A stretch of DNA of 64,000 bases from Paenibacillus dendritiformis (lineage in GTDB: Bacteria > Bacillota > Bacilli > Paenibacillales > Paenibacillaceae), in the NCBI RefSeq assembly GCF_021654795.1, contig NZ_AP025344.1:5084501-5148500 (forward strand). Direction: 5' to 3'. Within the stretch, counting starts at the first letter, position 1, and every line of letters begins with the position of its first letter. Made by a program: the position numbers and the translations under genes. The notes under the pieces were generated by a model that was given only the letters and a program-made list of their open reading frames with translations, had not been told where the DNA came from and did no database searches. Positions 1 to 6,891 of the stretch are shown one piece after another.

Positions 1-370
1 GATGGGGCGGCAGCTCTTCGGCCTGGACCGGGAGCGTAAAATCATAGAACCGGGCCGGATCGAACGGAGCATCGGTCGGATACCCGATGCCGACGACGAC
101 GGCGGGATCGACGCCGGTCTTGGCTTTGGCGCGGGACTGGGCGCGAACCGTCTCCGCTAACGTGCCGAACGTTGAATTCGCGTCCAGCACATAGATGACC
201 GGATGACCGGCCGGCGGCGCCTCCTCGGCCGGCACGGCCACAAAAATCCGGTATGGCCGGCCGCTGCCTCGGGAACAGACATCCCATTGCTCCGAACGCG
301 GCACGGTAACTTCACGGCCCGCCTGATCCGAAAACAGCGGTTCAAGCGGCGCCAAATGGCTGTTAGACAT
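1..370 (-). CDS. alpha/beta-hydrolase esterase, probable siderophore hydrolase, partial
   Basis: The gene runs off the left edge, so only about the first 123 residues are seen. It starts at an ATG behind a GGAGAG ribosome site. The visible part reads HPVIYVLDAN, then VVVGIGYPTD and DPARFYDFT, the early strand pattern of the IroE/Fes/BesA esterases, which open trilactone siderophores in the cytoplasm to free the iron. The catalytic serine would lie beyond the edge and cannot be checked. It is 34 nt downstream of two FecCD permease genes on the same strand, which supports release of iron from the imported siderophore. Another member of the putative-esterase family remains possible. Confidence 0.75.
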   Translation of the reverse strand, partial: MSNSHLAPLEPLFSDQAGREVTVPRSEQWDVCSRGSGRPYRIFVAVPAEEAPPAGHPVIYVLDANSTFGTLAETVRAQSRAKAKTGVDPAVVVGIGYPTDAPFDPARFYDFTLPVQAEELPPH

Positions 371-404
371 CCATGTTCTCTCCTCATCTGTCATAAATAA
401 CGGT

Positions 405-1436
405 CTAACCTCGTTTTTTTCTTCCCAGGTACAGGAGCATCATGAAATAGGGAACGCCGATAATGGCCGTTACGATCCCCGCGGGCAATTCCGCCGGGGC
501 GAACACGGTTCGGCCGATATAGTCGGATACGAGCACGAGCAGCGCCCCGACGATTCCGCATACCGGGAGAATGCGGCGATGCGCGGTTCCGACGAGCCGT
601 CTGGAAATGTGGGGCGCCATCAGCCCGATAAATCCGATGCCTCCGGATACGGATACGCAGGCGCTTACGATGCCGATGCTGCACAGCAAGAGCTCGGCCT
701 TCTCTTTTTCCGAAGAGACGCCCACGCTAATGACACTTTCCTCGCGCAATTGAAATATATCCATGATATAGGACTTGCGAATAATGACCGGGAGCAGCAG
801 CAGAAGCCAGGGAATAATGGAAGCGATGTATTTCCAGTTCGCATTGTAAATACTGCCGGAGCTCCATACCGCGGCCATCTCGAAATCATTCGGATTCATC
901 TTCAGCGTCAAAAATAAGGATACCGCGCTCAGGCCCGATCCGGCGGCAATCCCCGTAAGCAGCAGCCGCTGCGGCTCCAGCCGGCCGTCCTTCCAGGCGA
1001 ACAGGTAGATAAGGGCGGCCGCAAGCAGCCCGCCCAGCAAGCCGAAGAGCGGCATCGCCATAATCGACAGCAGCCCGGTCCCCTTGATCTGGCCTTGGAA
1101 AAAGAACATAAAAATAACCATCGCCGCGCCGGCTCCCGCATTGATTCCCAGAATGCCCGGATCCGCCAGCCCGTTGCGCGTAATGCTCTGAATAACCGCT
1201 CCGGCGATGCCAAGTCCCATCCCGACCAGAATGGCAATGACGATCCGCGGCAGCCGGAACTCGAAAATGACGAGATCATGGTCGGCTTGCGGCTGAATGC
1301 GCAGCAATGTATCGATAACATCCTTCACGCTCATATCAAATATACCGTTGGTCAGGCTGACATAGGTGACGATCAAAATCAGGGCAGCTCCGGCGATCAG
1401 CACAGCCGCAAAGCGGCCGCCCGAGATGTTATTCAT
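405..1436 (-). CDS. FecCD-family ABC permease, iron-siderophore import
   Basis: A 343-aa polytopic membrane protein that would form half of the transmembrane channel of a ferric-siderophore ABC importer. It has about nine hydrophobic spans and the family segments GAVIQSITRNGLADPGILG (near residue 80) and GLMAPHISRRLVG (near residue 275), the latter in the cytoplasmic loop that touches the ATPase. The chosen start (MNNISGG) has a GGAGGCG ribosome site and overlaps the end of the neighbouring permease by 8 nt, so the two are probably translationally coupled. No ATPase gene is visible here; in many Firmicutes one shared ATPase serves several such importers, but it could also lie left of the window. 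Confidence 0.9.
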   Translation of the reverse strand: MNNISGGRFAAVLIAGAALILIVTYVSLTNGIFDMSVKDVIDTLLRIQPQADHDLVIFEFRLPRIVIAILVGMGLGIAGAVIQSITRNGLADPGILGINAGAGAAMVIFMFFFQGQIKGTGLLSIMAMPLFGLLGGLLAAALIYLFAWKDGRLEPQRLLLTGIAAGSGLSAVSLFLTLKMNPNDFEMAAVWSSGSIYNANWKYIASIIPWLLLLLPVIIRKSYIMDIFQLREESVISVGVSSEKEKAELLLCSIGIVSACVSVSGGIGFIGLMAPHISRRLVGTAHRRILPVCGIVGALLVLVSDYIGRTVFAPAELPAGIVTAIIGVPYFMMLLYLGRKKRG

Positions 1437-2436
1437 GCTTCGCGCCTCCTCTCGTCCGCACAAGATAGAGGAAGAACGGAACGCCAAGCAGCGAGGTGAT
1501 GACGCCTATCGGCATCTCGAACGGATAATTCACGTACCGGCTGAGCAGGTCGCAGAGCGCCAGGAACAACGCTCCAAGCACCCCCGAGCACGGGATGATC
1601 CATTTATAATCGACCCCGACAAGCATCCGGACAATATGCGGAATAATGAGACCGACGAACCCGATTTTGCCGGCGATCGCGGCCGCTATCCCGGTCAACA
1701 GGACGACGCTGAAGGTCGCGCCGAATTTGATCCATGCCGTTTTTTGGCCAAGCCCGACCGCTACCTCTTCGCCCAGAGACAGAACCGATATCGATCGGGA
1801 CAGTCCGACCGCCAACGCGATGCCGACAACCGCGAACGGGATCGCCATCTTGATCAGCTCCGGATCCAGCTGATGAAGCCGGGCGTTGTACCAGAAGCTG
1901 ATATTTTGCGAGATCTGAAAATAGGATGCCAGCGCTGCCGAAATACTGCTCAGAAACGTACCGATAATCGTGCCCAAGATGGCCAGCCTCACCGGTGACA
2001 ATCCGCCGGGCAGCAGCGACGCCATGCCGAATACAAGAACGATGCTGAGTGCCGAGCCGATGAACGAAAAAACGATCAATTCCAACGGCGGGGAGCCCGG
2101 CAGCCAAATCATGCATACCGTCACGGCAAATACGGAGCCGTCCAGCACCCCCATAATCGAAGGGGATGCAAGATCGTTTCTTGTCATCCCCTGCATCAGC
2201 GCGCCCGAGATGGCCAGGAACGCGCCGATAAGCAAAGCCCCGATCACCCGCGGGAACCGGGAGTGCATAATGATTTGATGATTCACGTTTCCCGGATCAA
2301 AGTGAAACACCGCTTCATAAATCGTGCCGGTATCGATGTTTTTGGCCCCGTATTGAACCGAAACTAGGATGAGCAGCACGGCAAGCAGAGGCGAGCTCCA
2401 CAGGATGATCGCTGTTGCGTATGATTTTAGCCGCAT
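1429..2436 (-). CDS. FecCD-family ABC permease, iron-siderophore import
   Basis: A 335-aa membrane protein, partner of the next permease. It carries the same family blocks, GALMQGMTRNDLASPSIMG near residue 80 and GLIIPHIVRMLVG near residue 265, and about nine membrane spans. It begins 10 nt after the stop codon of the binding-protein gene and overlaps the following permease by 8 nt, so binding protein, this permease, the next permease and the esterase form one operon in the order typical for siderophore uptake loci. Expression is expected to follow the Fur-controlled promoter at 3501-3529. Confidence 0.9.
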   Translation of the reverse strand: MRLKSYATAIILWSSPLLAVLLILVSVQYGAKNIDTGTIYEAVFHFDPGNVNHQIIMHSRFPRVIGALLIGAFLAISGALMQGMTRNDLASPSIMGVLDGSVFAVTVCMIWLPGSPPLELIVFSFIGSALSIVLVFGMASLLPGGLSPVRLAILGTIIGTFLSSISAALASYFQISQNISFWYNARLHQLDPELIKMAIPFAVVGIALAVGLSRSISVLSLGEEVAVGLGQKTAWIKFGATFSVVLLTGIAAAIAGKIGFVGLIIPHIVRMLVGVDYKWIIPCSGVLGALFLALCDLLSRYVNYPFEMPIGVITSLLGVPFFLYLVRTRGGAKHE

Positions 2437-2446
2437 AGGAACCGGC

Positions 2447-3454
2447 TCACTTGGCTTGAACGAGCTTGCTGTTTTTTAGGGCTTCCAGGAAGGCGATTTT
2501 GCTGTAAGCGGTCCCCCCTTGAGCGGTCGGATCGACCAGATTGACGAACAAATTGTCGTTCTTCACGGCATTGATGCTGTTCCAGATCGGATTTTTCTGC
2601 AGTTCCTCCAACGCCTTCGGATTATCCTTGTTCTCCGCTTCCGCGAACTGGACGAACAGATAGTCCGGGTTCATCTGAGACAACTGCTCGATCGTAACCA
2701 TCTGCTGCGCCTCCGCCTTCTTCACTTCCTCCGGAACGGAAGCTCCCAGATCGGCATAGACGGAAGGGTTGAAGAACACGTCTTCCGGATAAATGAACAA
2801 ACTGCCTGCGCGCAGCCGGAGAATCAGCACATTTTTGTCCTTGAGAACGGGGCCGATTTGCTCTTTCAAGGCTTGGGCCTCGTCATTGTAGTTCTGCAAG
2901 GCCTGCTTCGCCTGCTCCTGCTTGCCGGACAGCTCGGCCAGCAGATTCAGATTGTCCTGCCAGTCGGTCGCGATATGGGAGACAGGGATGGTGACGGCAA
3001 TCTTGCCCAGCTTCTCAATGGCCTCCGCAGGGAACTTGGTGCTTGCCAGAATCACGTCCGGCTTCAGCTTCAAAATCGCTTCCAGATTCGGCTGGGCTTT
3101 CTCTCCAATCGGTTCCGACTGGTCCGTAATCTTGGCGAACATCGGCGCGAACTCGCCGCCGGTCGTCATCGCCCCTGCCGGATGCACGTCCAGGACAAGC
3201 GCGTCTTCGAGCGATTCCACCGAGCCGGTAATGACCAGCTTGGCCGGCTGCACAGGGACGGTATACTCCTGTCCAAGATATGTAATCGTTCTTGTCTCGC
3301 TGGCCGTATTGTCTGTATTTGCAGCCGAAGCGTTCTCCGCCTGTGTCTCCTGCTGTTGCGGAGCCGATGCAGCGGGCGTATCCTTCGTTCCGCATGCCGC
3401 GACACTGAACATCATAGCTAAAGATAATAGTAGAACCCCTACTTTTTTATTCAT
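2447..3454 (-). CDS. iron-siderophore ABC transporter substrate-binding lipoprotein
   Basis: A 335-aa lipoprotein that would capture the ferric siderophore outside the membrane. The start MNKKVGVLL has an AGAAGGAG ribosome site; an upstream in-frame extension would run through the Fur boxes and is rejected. The signal peptide ends in the lipobox FSVAACG, with Cys about residue 21. The mature part has the two-lobed class III binding-protein pattern: PAKLVITGSVESLEDALVL, then LKPDVILASTKFP, a long helix with LNLLAELSGKQEQ, and NPDYLFVQF in the second lobe. It is the first gene of the operon. The ligand cannot be told from sequence; the esterase at the end of the operon suggests a catecholate trilactone. 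Confidence 0.92.
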   Translation of the reverse strand: MNKKVGVLLLSLAMMFSVAACGTKDTPAASAPQQQETQAENASAANTDNTASETRTITYLGQEYTVPVQPAKLVITGSVESLEDALVLDVHPAGAMTTGGEFAPMFAKITDQSEPIGEKAQPNLEAILKLKPDVILASTKFPAEAIEKLGKIAVTIPVSHIATDWQDNLNLLAELSGKQEQAKQALQNYNDEAQALKEQIGPVLKDKNVLILRLRAGSLFIYPEDVFFNPSVYADLGASVPEEVKKAEAQQMVTIEQLSQMNPDYLFVQFAEAENKDNPKALEELQKNPIWNSINAVKNDNLFVNLVDPTAQGGTAYSKIAFLEALKNSKLVQAK

Positions 3455-3492
3455 GATACTTCTCCTTCTCAATGAATTAAATGAATAATATG

Positions 3493-3528
3493 TGAGAATT
3501 ATTATCAATATAATGATAACGATTCTCA
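3493..3528. promoter_or_regulatory. two adjacent Fur boxes
   Basis: TGAGAATTATTATCA (3493-3507) and TGATAACGATTCTCA (3514-3528) both fit the Bacillus 7-1-7 Fur box TGATAATNATTATCA with one and two mismatches. They are 6 bp apart and together cover the -10 and -35 of the operon promoter. This is direct sequence evidence for iron-dependent repression by Fur; binding itself is inferred. Confidence 0.85.
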
Positions 3529-3529
3529 A
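3501..3529 (-). promoter_or_regulatory. promoter of siderophore uptake operon
   Basis: Minus-strand TTGAGA (3524-3529) and GATAAT (3501-3506) are separated by 17 nt and lie about 47 nt before the binding-protein start. Both hexamers are inside Fur boxes, so repressor binding would block the polymerase directly. A second TATAAT-like stretch at 3534-3540 lacks a good -35 partner. Confidence 0.65.
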
Positions 3530-3606
3530 TAAAGATTATATACTTGCTCTTCCCCGGGCGAACATGGATAATCTCCGGAATTCACTTGGACAAAATCCTG
3601 ATCGGA

Positions 3607-4484
3607 CTATTTCTCCGTCCCAAGCTCGTGCGCAAGCTGCTTCATCAGATCGTCGATCATCCGCTCGCAAGCATATGCCGAGTATTCCCGCCACGGATCG
3701 GAAGAAATAAGATAGACATGATTGCGCCGCGCGGCCTTCAGATCGGACCATAAGCGTGAAGTCTGGACAGCTTGCCATGTCTGCAGCGATTCCTGCTCCT
3801 GGCATACGTTCAGCAAGATGCGATCGGGCTCCAGACGCGCCAGTTCTTCCAGACTGACCGCCTGTCTGCCTGCATTCCCGCCCGAATACGGCGCTCTGTT
3901 CAACTGCAGCTCCTGGTACAGCATTTCATTCATTCCGCGGCAGGTGCAAGGATAACAGCAATCTTTGTGAATGCACATCATAAAAAACGCCTCGCCGGAC
4001 AGCAGCTCCTGCAGACGCTCCCTGGCGGCAGCCGCCTTCTGCTCGTAAGCGGACAACCAGCTTTCCGCCTCCGGCTCAGCACCGATGTACCCGGCGATCA
4101 GGCTGAATTGCTCCCGCCAGTTGTGCTCCCGGCCGGAAATATATTTCACCTCGGCCACGCTTTCCAGACAGCGCTTCTCTTCCGGCTGCAAATATTCCGA
4201 GTCGCAAATGATGAGCTCCGGCTTGGCGGCGCATAACGCCTCGATGTTGGTTCTCCAATCCTTATTGTAGCGATAGGCGCTCAGATGATGCGGGATATCA
4301 TAGCGATATTTCTCATAATAATGAGCCGTCCATTTCGGATGAAGCGGCGCGGCGTACGGAGTTTGCCCGAGTGCAAGCATATGGCCGGCAACCCCCGGCG
4401 TATAGGCAACGATTTTGCGCCGCCGTTTTTTCATATAGACGGTCGGGGCGACGCCGATTTGCTGCTTGAACTTGCGGCTGAAAT
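3607..4484 (-). pseudogene. sensor half of AraC/binding-protein siderophore regulator, cut by prophage
   Basis: About 290 residues of the C-terminal part of a Btr-like regulator: the last AraC-type helix segment (NFSRKFKQQIGVAPTVY) followed by a periplasmic-binding-like domain (RKIVAYTPGVAGHMLALG, then ELIICDSEYLQPEE, LEPDRILLNVC). In the Btr family this domain binds the ferric siderophore and lets the AraC domain switch on the uptake operon. The N-terminal half lies at 48129-48867 on the other side of the prophage. Here the reading frame meets a stop codon just inside the prophage DNA and the only start is a TTG with no ribosome site, so this half is probably not made. In the uninterrupted gene the protein would be about 540 aa. 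Confidence 0.88.
4473..4484. other. attL core, left prophage junction
   Basis: TGCGGCTGAAAT occurs here and again at 48117-48128, at the points where the AraC regulator gene breaks off on each side. It codes for part of the F-S-R segment of the last AraC helix. The repeat marks the crossover region used by the integrase at 46796-48004. Confidence 0.85.
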
Positions 4485-4632
4485 TCAATTAATTTGGACA
4501 CTAATATACGTATTAGGACAAAATGTAGTAACCATGCGGCTTCGCTAGATTTTAGAATGGTCAGCAACGGACACGAGAGGACGTTGTTTTACTAGCTTTT
4601 TGTGGGGAAAACGTGGGTAAAGTGGGTAAAGG

Positions 4633-4659
4633 AAAAAGCCCTGGCATTATGCCGGGGCT
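4633..4659 (-). terminator. intrinsic terminator
   Basis: Ten-bp stem with one G-T pair (4637-4646 with 4650-4659), 3-nt loop, followed on the minus strand by TTTTT. It sits 22 nt after the stop of the LexA-controlled 59-aa gene and would stop its transcript before attL. Confidence 0.7.
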
Positions 4660-4680
4660 CTCTTGTGAAAATAAGAGATG

Positions 4681-4860
4681 TCAAAATGTTTCGTTCATCA
4701 GTTCTTCGAGTTCGAGTACAGCTTCGAATAAATCAGGGCTAACGTGCTTCACCTCATGGCAAAATACGTTGAAGAGCACAAAAAACCTTTCTCGTTCTTC
4801 CTCTCGTCGTCTCATCTTCTCTTCATATACTTGTTTATATGCAGTTTCCCATCTCACCAT
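4681..4860 (-). CDS. unknown 59-aa protein under LexA control
   Basis: A single small gene at the extreme left end of the prophage, reading towards attL, with a clear promoter and terminator of its own. The protein starts MVRWETAYKQVYEEKMRRR and is highly charged in its first half (runs of E and R) with a helical, acidic second half (LFEAVLELEELMNE). I do not recognise a family. The promoter spacer contains a consensus LexA box, so it should be induced by DNA damage. Since the repressor at 46418 has no self-cleaving peptidase domain, this protein is a candidate antirepressor or other induction factor; that role is inference from context only. Confidence 0.65.
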   Translation of the reverse strand: MVRWETAYKQVYEEKMRRREEERERFFVLFNVFCHEVKHVSPDLFEAVLELEELMNETF

Positions 4861-4928
4861 TATTTCATCCGCCCCTCTACTTGTTGTTTTCTAGTTTTCG
4901 GGAACTCATGATGTTTATCGTTAACGCA

Positions 4929-4958
4929 ATTATATATCGAACATACGTTCCTATCCAA
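4929..4958 (-). promoter_or_regulatory. SOS promoter with LexA (DinR) box
   Basis: On the minus strand TTGGAT (4953-4958) and a perfect TATAAT (4929-4934) are 18 nt apart. The spacer holds CGAACATACGTTCC (4938-4951), which fits every position of the Bacillus LexA consensus CGAACRNRYGTTYC. LexA bound there would occupy the promoter of the 59-aa gene at 4681-4860. Confidence 0.8.
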
Positions 4959-5032
4959 TAGTCCTAACTATCTATTCAACTTTCAAGATGATATAATTGC
5001 GATTGAAAGTAAATCTCCTCAAAGGTGATTCT

Positions 5033-5245
5033 GTGGCTAGAATTACTCGTGGGAGATGCCTGCTTAAAGAGCGCATTAAGGAAGCGGATATGACTCAAGC
5101 AAAGCTAGCCAGACACTCCGGTTATTCGCCTCAACGGATCAGTAACTGGGCGAACAACCGGGAGCCAATGCCATTCGAAGCGGCTGTCCTGTTTGCATTT
5201 ATCCTCGACTGCCACGCCGAGGATATGTATGAGTGGATATTCTAA
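5033..5245 (+). CDS. small Xre-type helix-turn-helix protein
   Basis: A 70-aa protein whose middle reads MTQAKLARHSGYSPQRISNW, a Cro/CI-type helix-turn-helix, followed by a short helical tail ending EDMYEWIF. The GTG start is chosen because AAAGGTG lies 5-6 nt before it. It is divergent from the LexA-controlled 59-aa gene and a TATAAT at 4992-4997 lies upstream without a good -35. It may regulate the left-end gene cluster or its own divergent region. A 22-bp perfect palindrome just downstream (5280-5301) is a possible operator. Confidence 0.75.
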   Translation: MARITRGRCLLKERIKEADMTQAKLARHSGYSPQRISNWANNREPMPFEAAVLFAFILDCHAEDMYEWIF

Positions 5246-5279
5246 TCCTAACGCCTGCATGGCGTCTCTCCCGAGTAAA

Positions 5280-5301
5280 ATGTATAGATATATCTATACA
5301 T
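5280..5301. repeat. 22-bp perfect palindrome, possible operator
   Basis: The half-site ATGTATAGATA is followed directly by its exact reverse complement. It lies in the 218-nt gap between the Xre gene and the LytTR-like gene. There is no T-run, so it is not a terminator. A binding site for one of the neighbouring regulators is the simplest reading. Apart from it and a weak hairpin at 5250-5264 the gap shows nothing. Confidence 0.5.
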
Positions 5302-5463
5302 CCCCCATACTTGTCCGTGCCGTTCTCGCCCTCCCTCCCGCCTTATGTCTTTTCAAGTAGCCGGCCACTTACCTACTTTGTACAACATTTTCGAGCGCCT
5401 GTACACAACAATTCAGATTCTGAATTTCGTATATGTTCATACATGATTCGACAGACTTCGCGC

Positions 5464-5838
5464 TTAAATTGTGATATATGGGATTTCTGGGTACATTTTG
5501 ATAAGTTGCCGGCACAATTGTTGTGACATCGTGCATTTCTTTGATTTCGACCTTGGCGCTCCGTCGAAGTAAGCATAATAATTTTTTTTGTCGATAAATG
5601 TTATATTTTGTACATTAACGGCATTGTTTCGGTCGACGATCATAAAAACAAACCCGCTTGAGTTCAAAGCATTGACCCAAAATTTCAATGTTCCAGGCAT
5701 ATAGTGTTCTCTTTTTGCCGTATGGACAATGATACGATTGGTCAACTTGTCGTAATGCAAAAAATAAACTCGTCCGACTTCTATCATTTTAAGTCCGGTA
5801 TCCCCAAACGGATCTAAAGTCACTGTTAATCTGATCAT
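5464..5838 (-). CDS. LytTR-like DNA-binding domain protein
   Basis: About 124 aa. The pattern of short strands (EVGRVYFLHYDKLTNRIIVH, then MPGTLKFWVNAL, FVFMIVDRNNAVNVQNITFI, KNYYAYFDG) resembles the LytTR DNA-binding fold, in which a strand, a helix after a GTL-type turn and a hydrophobic N-x-x-x-I motif recur. No response-regulator receiver domain is present. The start is uncertain: the ATG at 5838 has no good ribosome site, and a GTG at 5859 would add seven residues. It sits between two small helix-turn-helix genes in the left regulatory cluster. The family call is tentative. Confidence 0.55.
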   Translation of the reverse strand: MIRLTVTLDPFGDTGLKMIEVGRVYFLHYDKLTNRIIVHTAKREHYMPGTLKFWVNALNSSGFVFMIVDRNNAVNVQNITFIDKKNYYAYFDGAPRSKSKKCTMSQQLCRQLIKMYPEIPYITI

Positions 5839-5926
5839 AACGTTAGGCGAACACAGCACCCCCCAATTAGCTGCTGTATTCCCTATTGTTTTACTCTTTA
5901 TACATTCAAAACAAAGAGCCTCGGGA

Positions 5927-6148
5927 CTACTCCCAGGGCTCCTTTTTGTCTACCAATAACAACTCGTTTATGTCGCAATCAAAATACGTACACAACTTGT
6001 CCAACAGATCGCGTGGAAACTGCTTGGACTCATCATTATACATTTGCCGTACCGTCTCATATCGGTAATCTATGTCTCTCGCGATTTGGCGGATGCCTAT
6101 ACCCCTACTGTCTGCCAGCACCTTTAAATTAGATCGGATCCGTTTCAT
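5927..6148 (-). CDS. Xre-family repressor of the left-end switch
   Basis: A 73-aa protein with a helix-turn-helix at about residues 18-38 (IGIRQIARDIDYRYETVRQM) and the domain-closing segment LDKLCTYFDCDINELLLVDK. It is divergent from two plus-strand membrane peptide genes, and three copies of the 19-bp inverted repeat TGACAC-N7-GTGTCA lie between them, one covering the -35 of the plus promoter. It most likely binds these sites and controls the peptide genes and itself. It lacks any peptidase domain. Confidence 0.8.
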   Translation of the reverse strand: MKRIRSNLKVLADSRGIGIRQIARDIDYRYETVRQMYNDESKQFPRDLLDKLCTYFDCDINELLLVDKKEPWE

Positions 6149-6174
6149 CCTATCACCTCAACACCAATATATAA

Positions 6175-6260
6175 CGGCACGAAAAAAGTGTCAAATAAGT
6201 ATTGACTCGAAAATAGTGTCATGCTATATTATAGATGTGGATGACACGAAATTAGTGTCA
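6175..6260. promoter_or_regulatory. three 19-bp operators of the left-end switch
   Basis: TGACAC-GAAATTA-GTGTCA (6242-6260) is a perfect interrupted palindrome; 6203-6221 (TGACTC, N7, GTGTCA) and 6175-6193 (CGGCAC, N7, GTGTCA) are one- and two-mismatch copies with the same spacer length and A-rich spacer. Centre spacings are 28 and 39 bp. Three graded operators between divergent genes is the layout of a lambdoid-type switch. Confidence 0.75.
6202..6230 (+). promoter_or_regulatory. plus-strand promoter overlapping middle operator
   Basis: TTGACT (6202-6207) and TATATT (6225-6230) are 17 nt apart. The -35 lies inside the middle operator (6203-6221), so the repressor at 5927-6148 should shut it off. 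It would drive the peptide genes at 6284 and 6506. Confidence 0.65.
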
Positions 6261-6283
6261 GCCATAAAAAGGAGGTGAAAGGC

Positions 6284-6370
6284 GTGAAAGATTGGGTGCA
6301 ACTTCTTACGGCGCTAATCCAGTGTTATACTGCATACCTTATCTACAAAGCAACTGGCCGTAAAAAGTAA
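6284..6370 (+). CDS. 28-aa membrane peptide
   Basis: MKDWVQLLTALIQCYTAYLI followed by a basic tail YKATGRKK: a single hydrophobic helix with positive C-terminus. The GTG start is preceded by a full AAGGAGGTG ribosome site. It is the first gene behind the operator-controlled plus promoter and is followed by a strongly folded RNA segment. Size and make-up resemble phage-borne type I toxin peptides or small holin-like peptides, but no family is recognised and no antisense RNA promoter was identified with confidence. Confidence 0.6.
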   Translation: MKDWVQLLTALIQCYTAYLIYKATGRKK

Positions 6371-6373
6371 AAA

Positions 6374-6445
6374 GGTACTTAACATTGCGGAGCGCGCAAA
6401 GGTAAGTACCCACGGGAGGTCGTCCGGCACGACGGCCTCCTTACC
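6374..6445 (+). promoter_or_regulatory. mutually exclusive RNA hairpins between peptide genes
   Basis: GGTACTTA (6374-6381) pairs with TAAGTACC (6403-6410), enclosing TTGCG/CGCAA (6385-6389 with 6395-6399). Alternatively GGTAAG (6401-6406) pairs with CTTACC (6440-6445), closing the hairpin GGAGGTCGTC / GACGGCCTCC. The two outer pairings share 6403-6406 and cannot coexist. There is no long U-run, so this is more like an attenuator-type or mRNA-stability fold than a plain terminator. Confidence 0.5.
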
Positions 6446-6505
6446 CCAAATCTTATCACAGCCTTCACCTCACAACAATATCGCATGAGGGAGGATGGAC
6501 AAGCC

Positions 6506-6589
6506 ATGAATTACATTGTCTGGACACTCATCGTTGTAGCTTTGTCATTAAGCGTCTTGGGATTAATGAATATGCGTAAGCGTAAATAA
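6506..6589 (+). CDS. 27-aa membrane peptide
   Basis: MNYIVWTLIVVALSLSVLG, then LMNMRKRK: one membrane span with a basic end, the same design as the peptide at 6284. A GGGAGGATGG ribosome site precedes the ATG by about 8 nt. It lies downstream of the folded RNA segment and is probably co-transcribed. Function unknown; toxin-like, holin-like or superinfection-related roles are all possible. Confidence 0.55.
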   Translation: MNYIVWTLIVVALSLSVLGLMNMRKRK

Positions 6590-6622
6590 GCCGGCGGGCG
6601 TACGCAGGAGAGGAGGACAGCA

Positions 6623-6814
6623 ATGACTCCGTATGAAAAGGTGTTCCGTGCATTTGTATCTGAACTTGACGGGTCTGATTTAATGCAGCAAGCTCATACG
6701 TTTTACGTCGGACAAGTCAGCAACATATTGGGATGGACCGATCTTACAGATTCGAGATTGCTCGCTGAGATTCGTACGCTAGATAATGCATTCCGGACGA
6801 TCGTTAGAAGATAA
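6623..6814 (+). CDS. unknown small phage protein (63 aa)
   Basis: Starts MTPYEKVFRAFVSELDGSDL with a strong GAGAGGAGGACA ribosome site. The protein is soluble and mainly helical (VGQVSNILGWTDLTDSRLLA) with a basic end. It is the last gene of the plus-strand left-end cluster and is followed directly by a strong terminator. No family recognised. Confidence 0.6.
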   Translation: MTPYEKVFRAFVSELDGSDLMQQAHTFYVGQVSNILGWTDLTDSRLLAEIRTLDNAFRTIVRR

Positions 6815-6827
6815 GCAAGGAGTTGTA

Positions 6828-6859
6828 GGGGCCGCGGTATACTACCGCGGCCCTTTTTT
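6828..6859 (+). terminator. strong intrinsic terminator of left-end plus operon
   Basis: An 11-bp perfect GC-rich stem (6829-6839 with 6843-6853), 3-nt loop and TTTTTT. It separates the plus-strand cluster from the convergent lysis genes. Confidence 0.92.
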
Positions 6860-6891
6860 CGGAGGAAAAGACACCCCAATAGTGTCTCCAA

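Noticed and set aside
579..3488. Long plus-strand frames opposite the siderophore operon
   Set aside because: Shadows of high-GC minus-strand genes with no start signals or recognisable domains.
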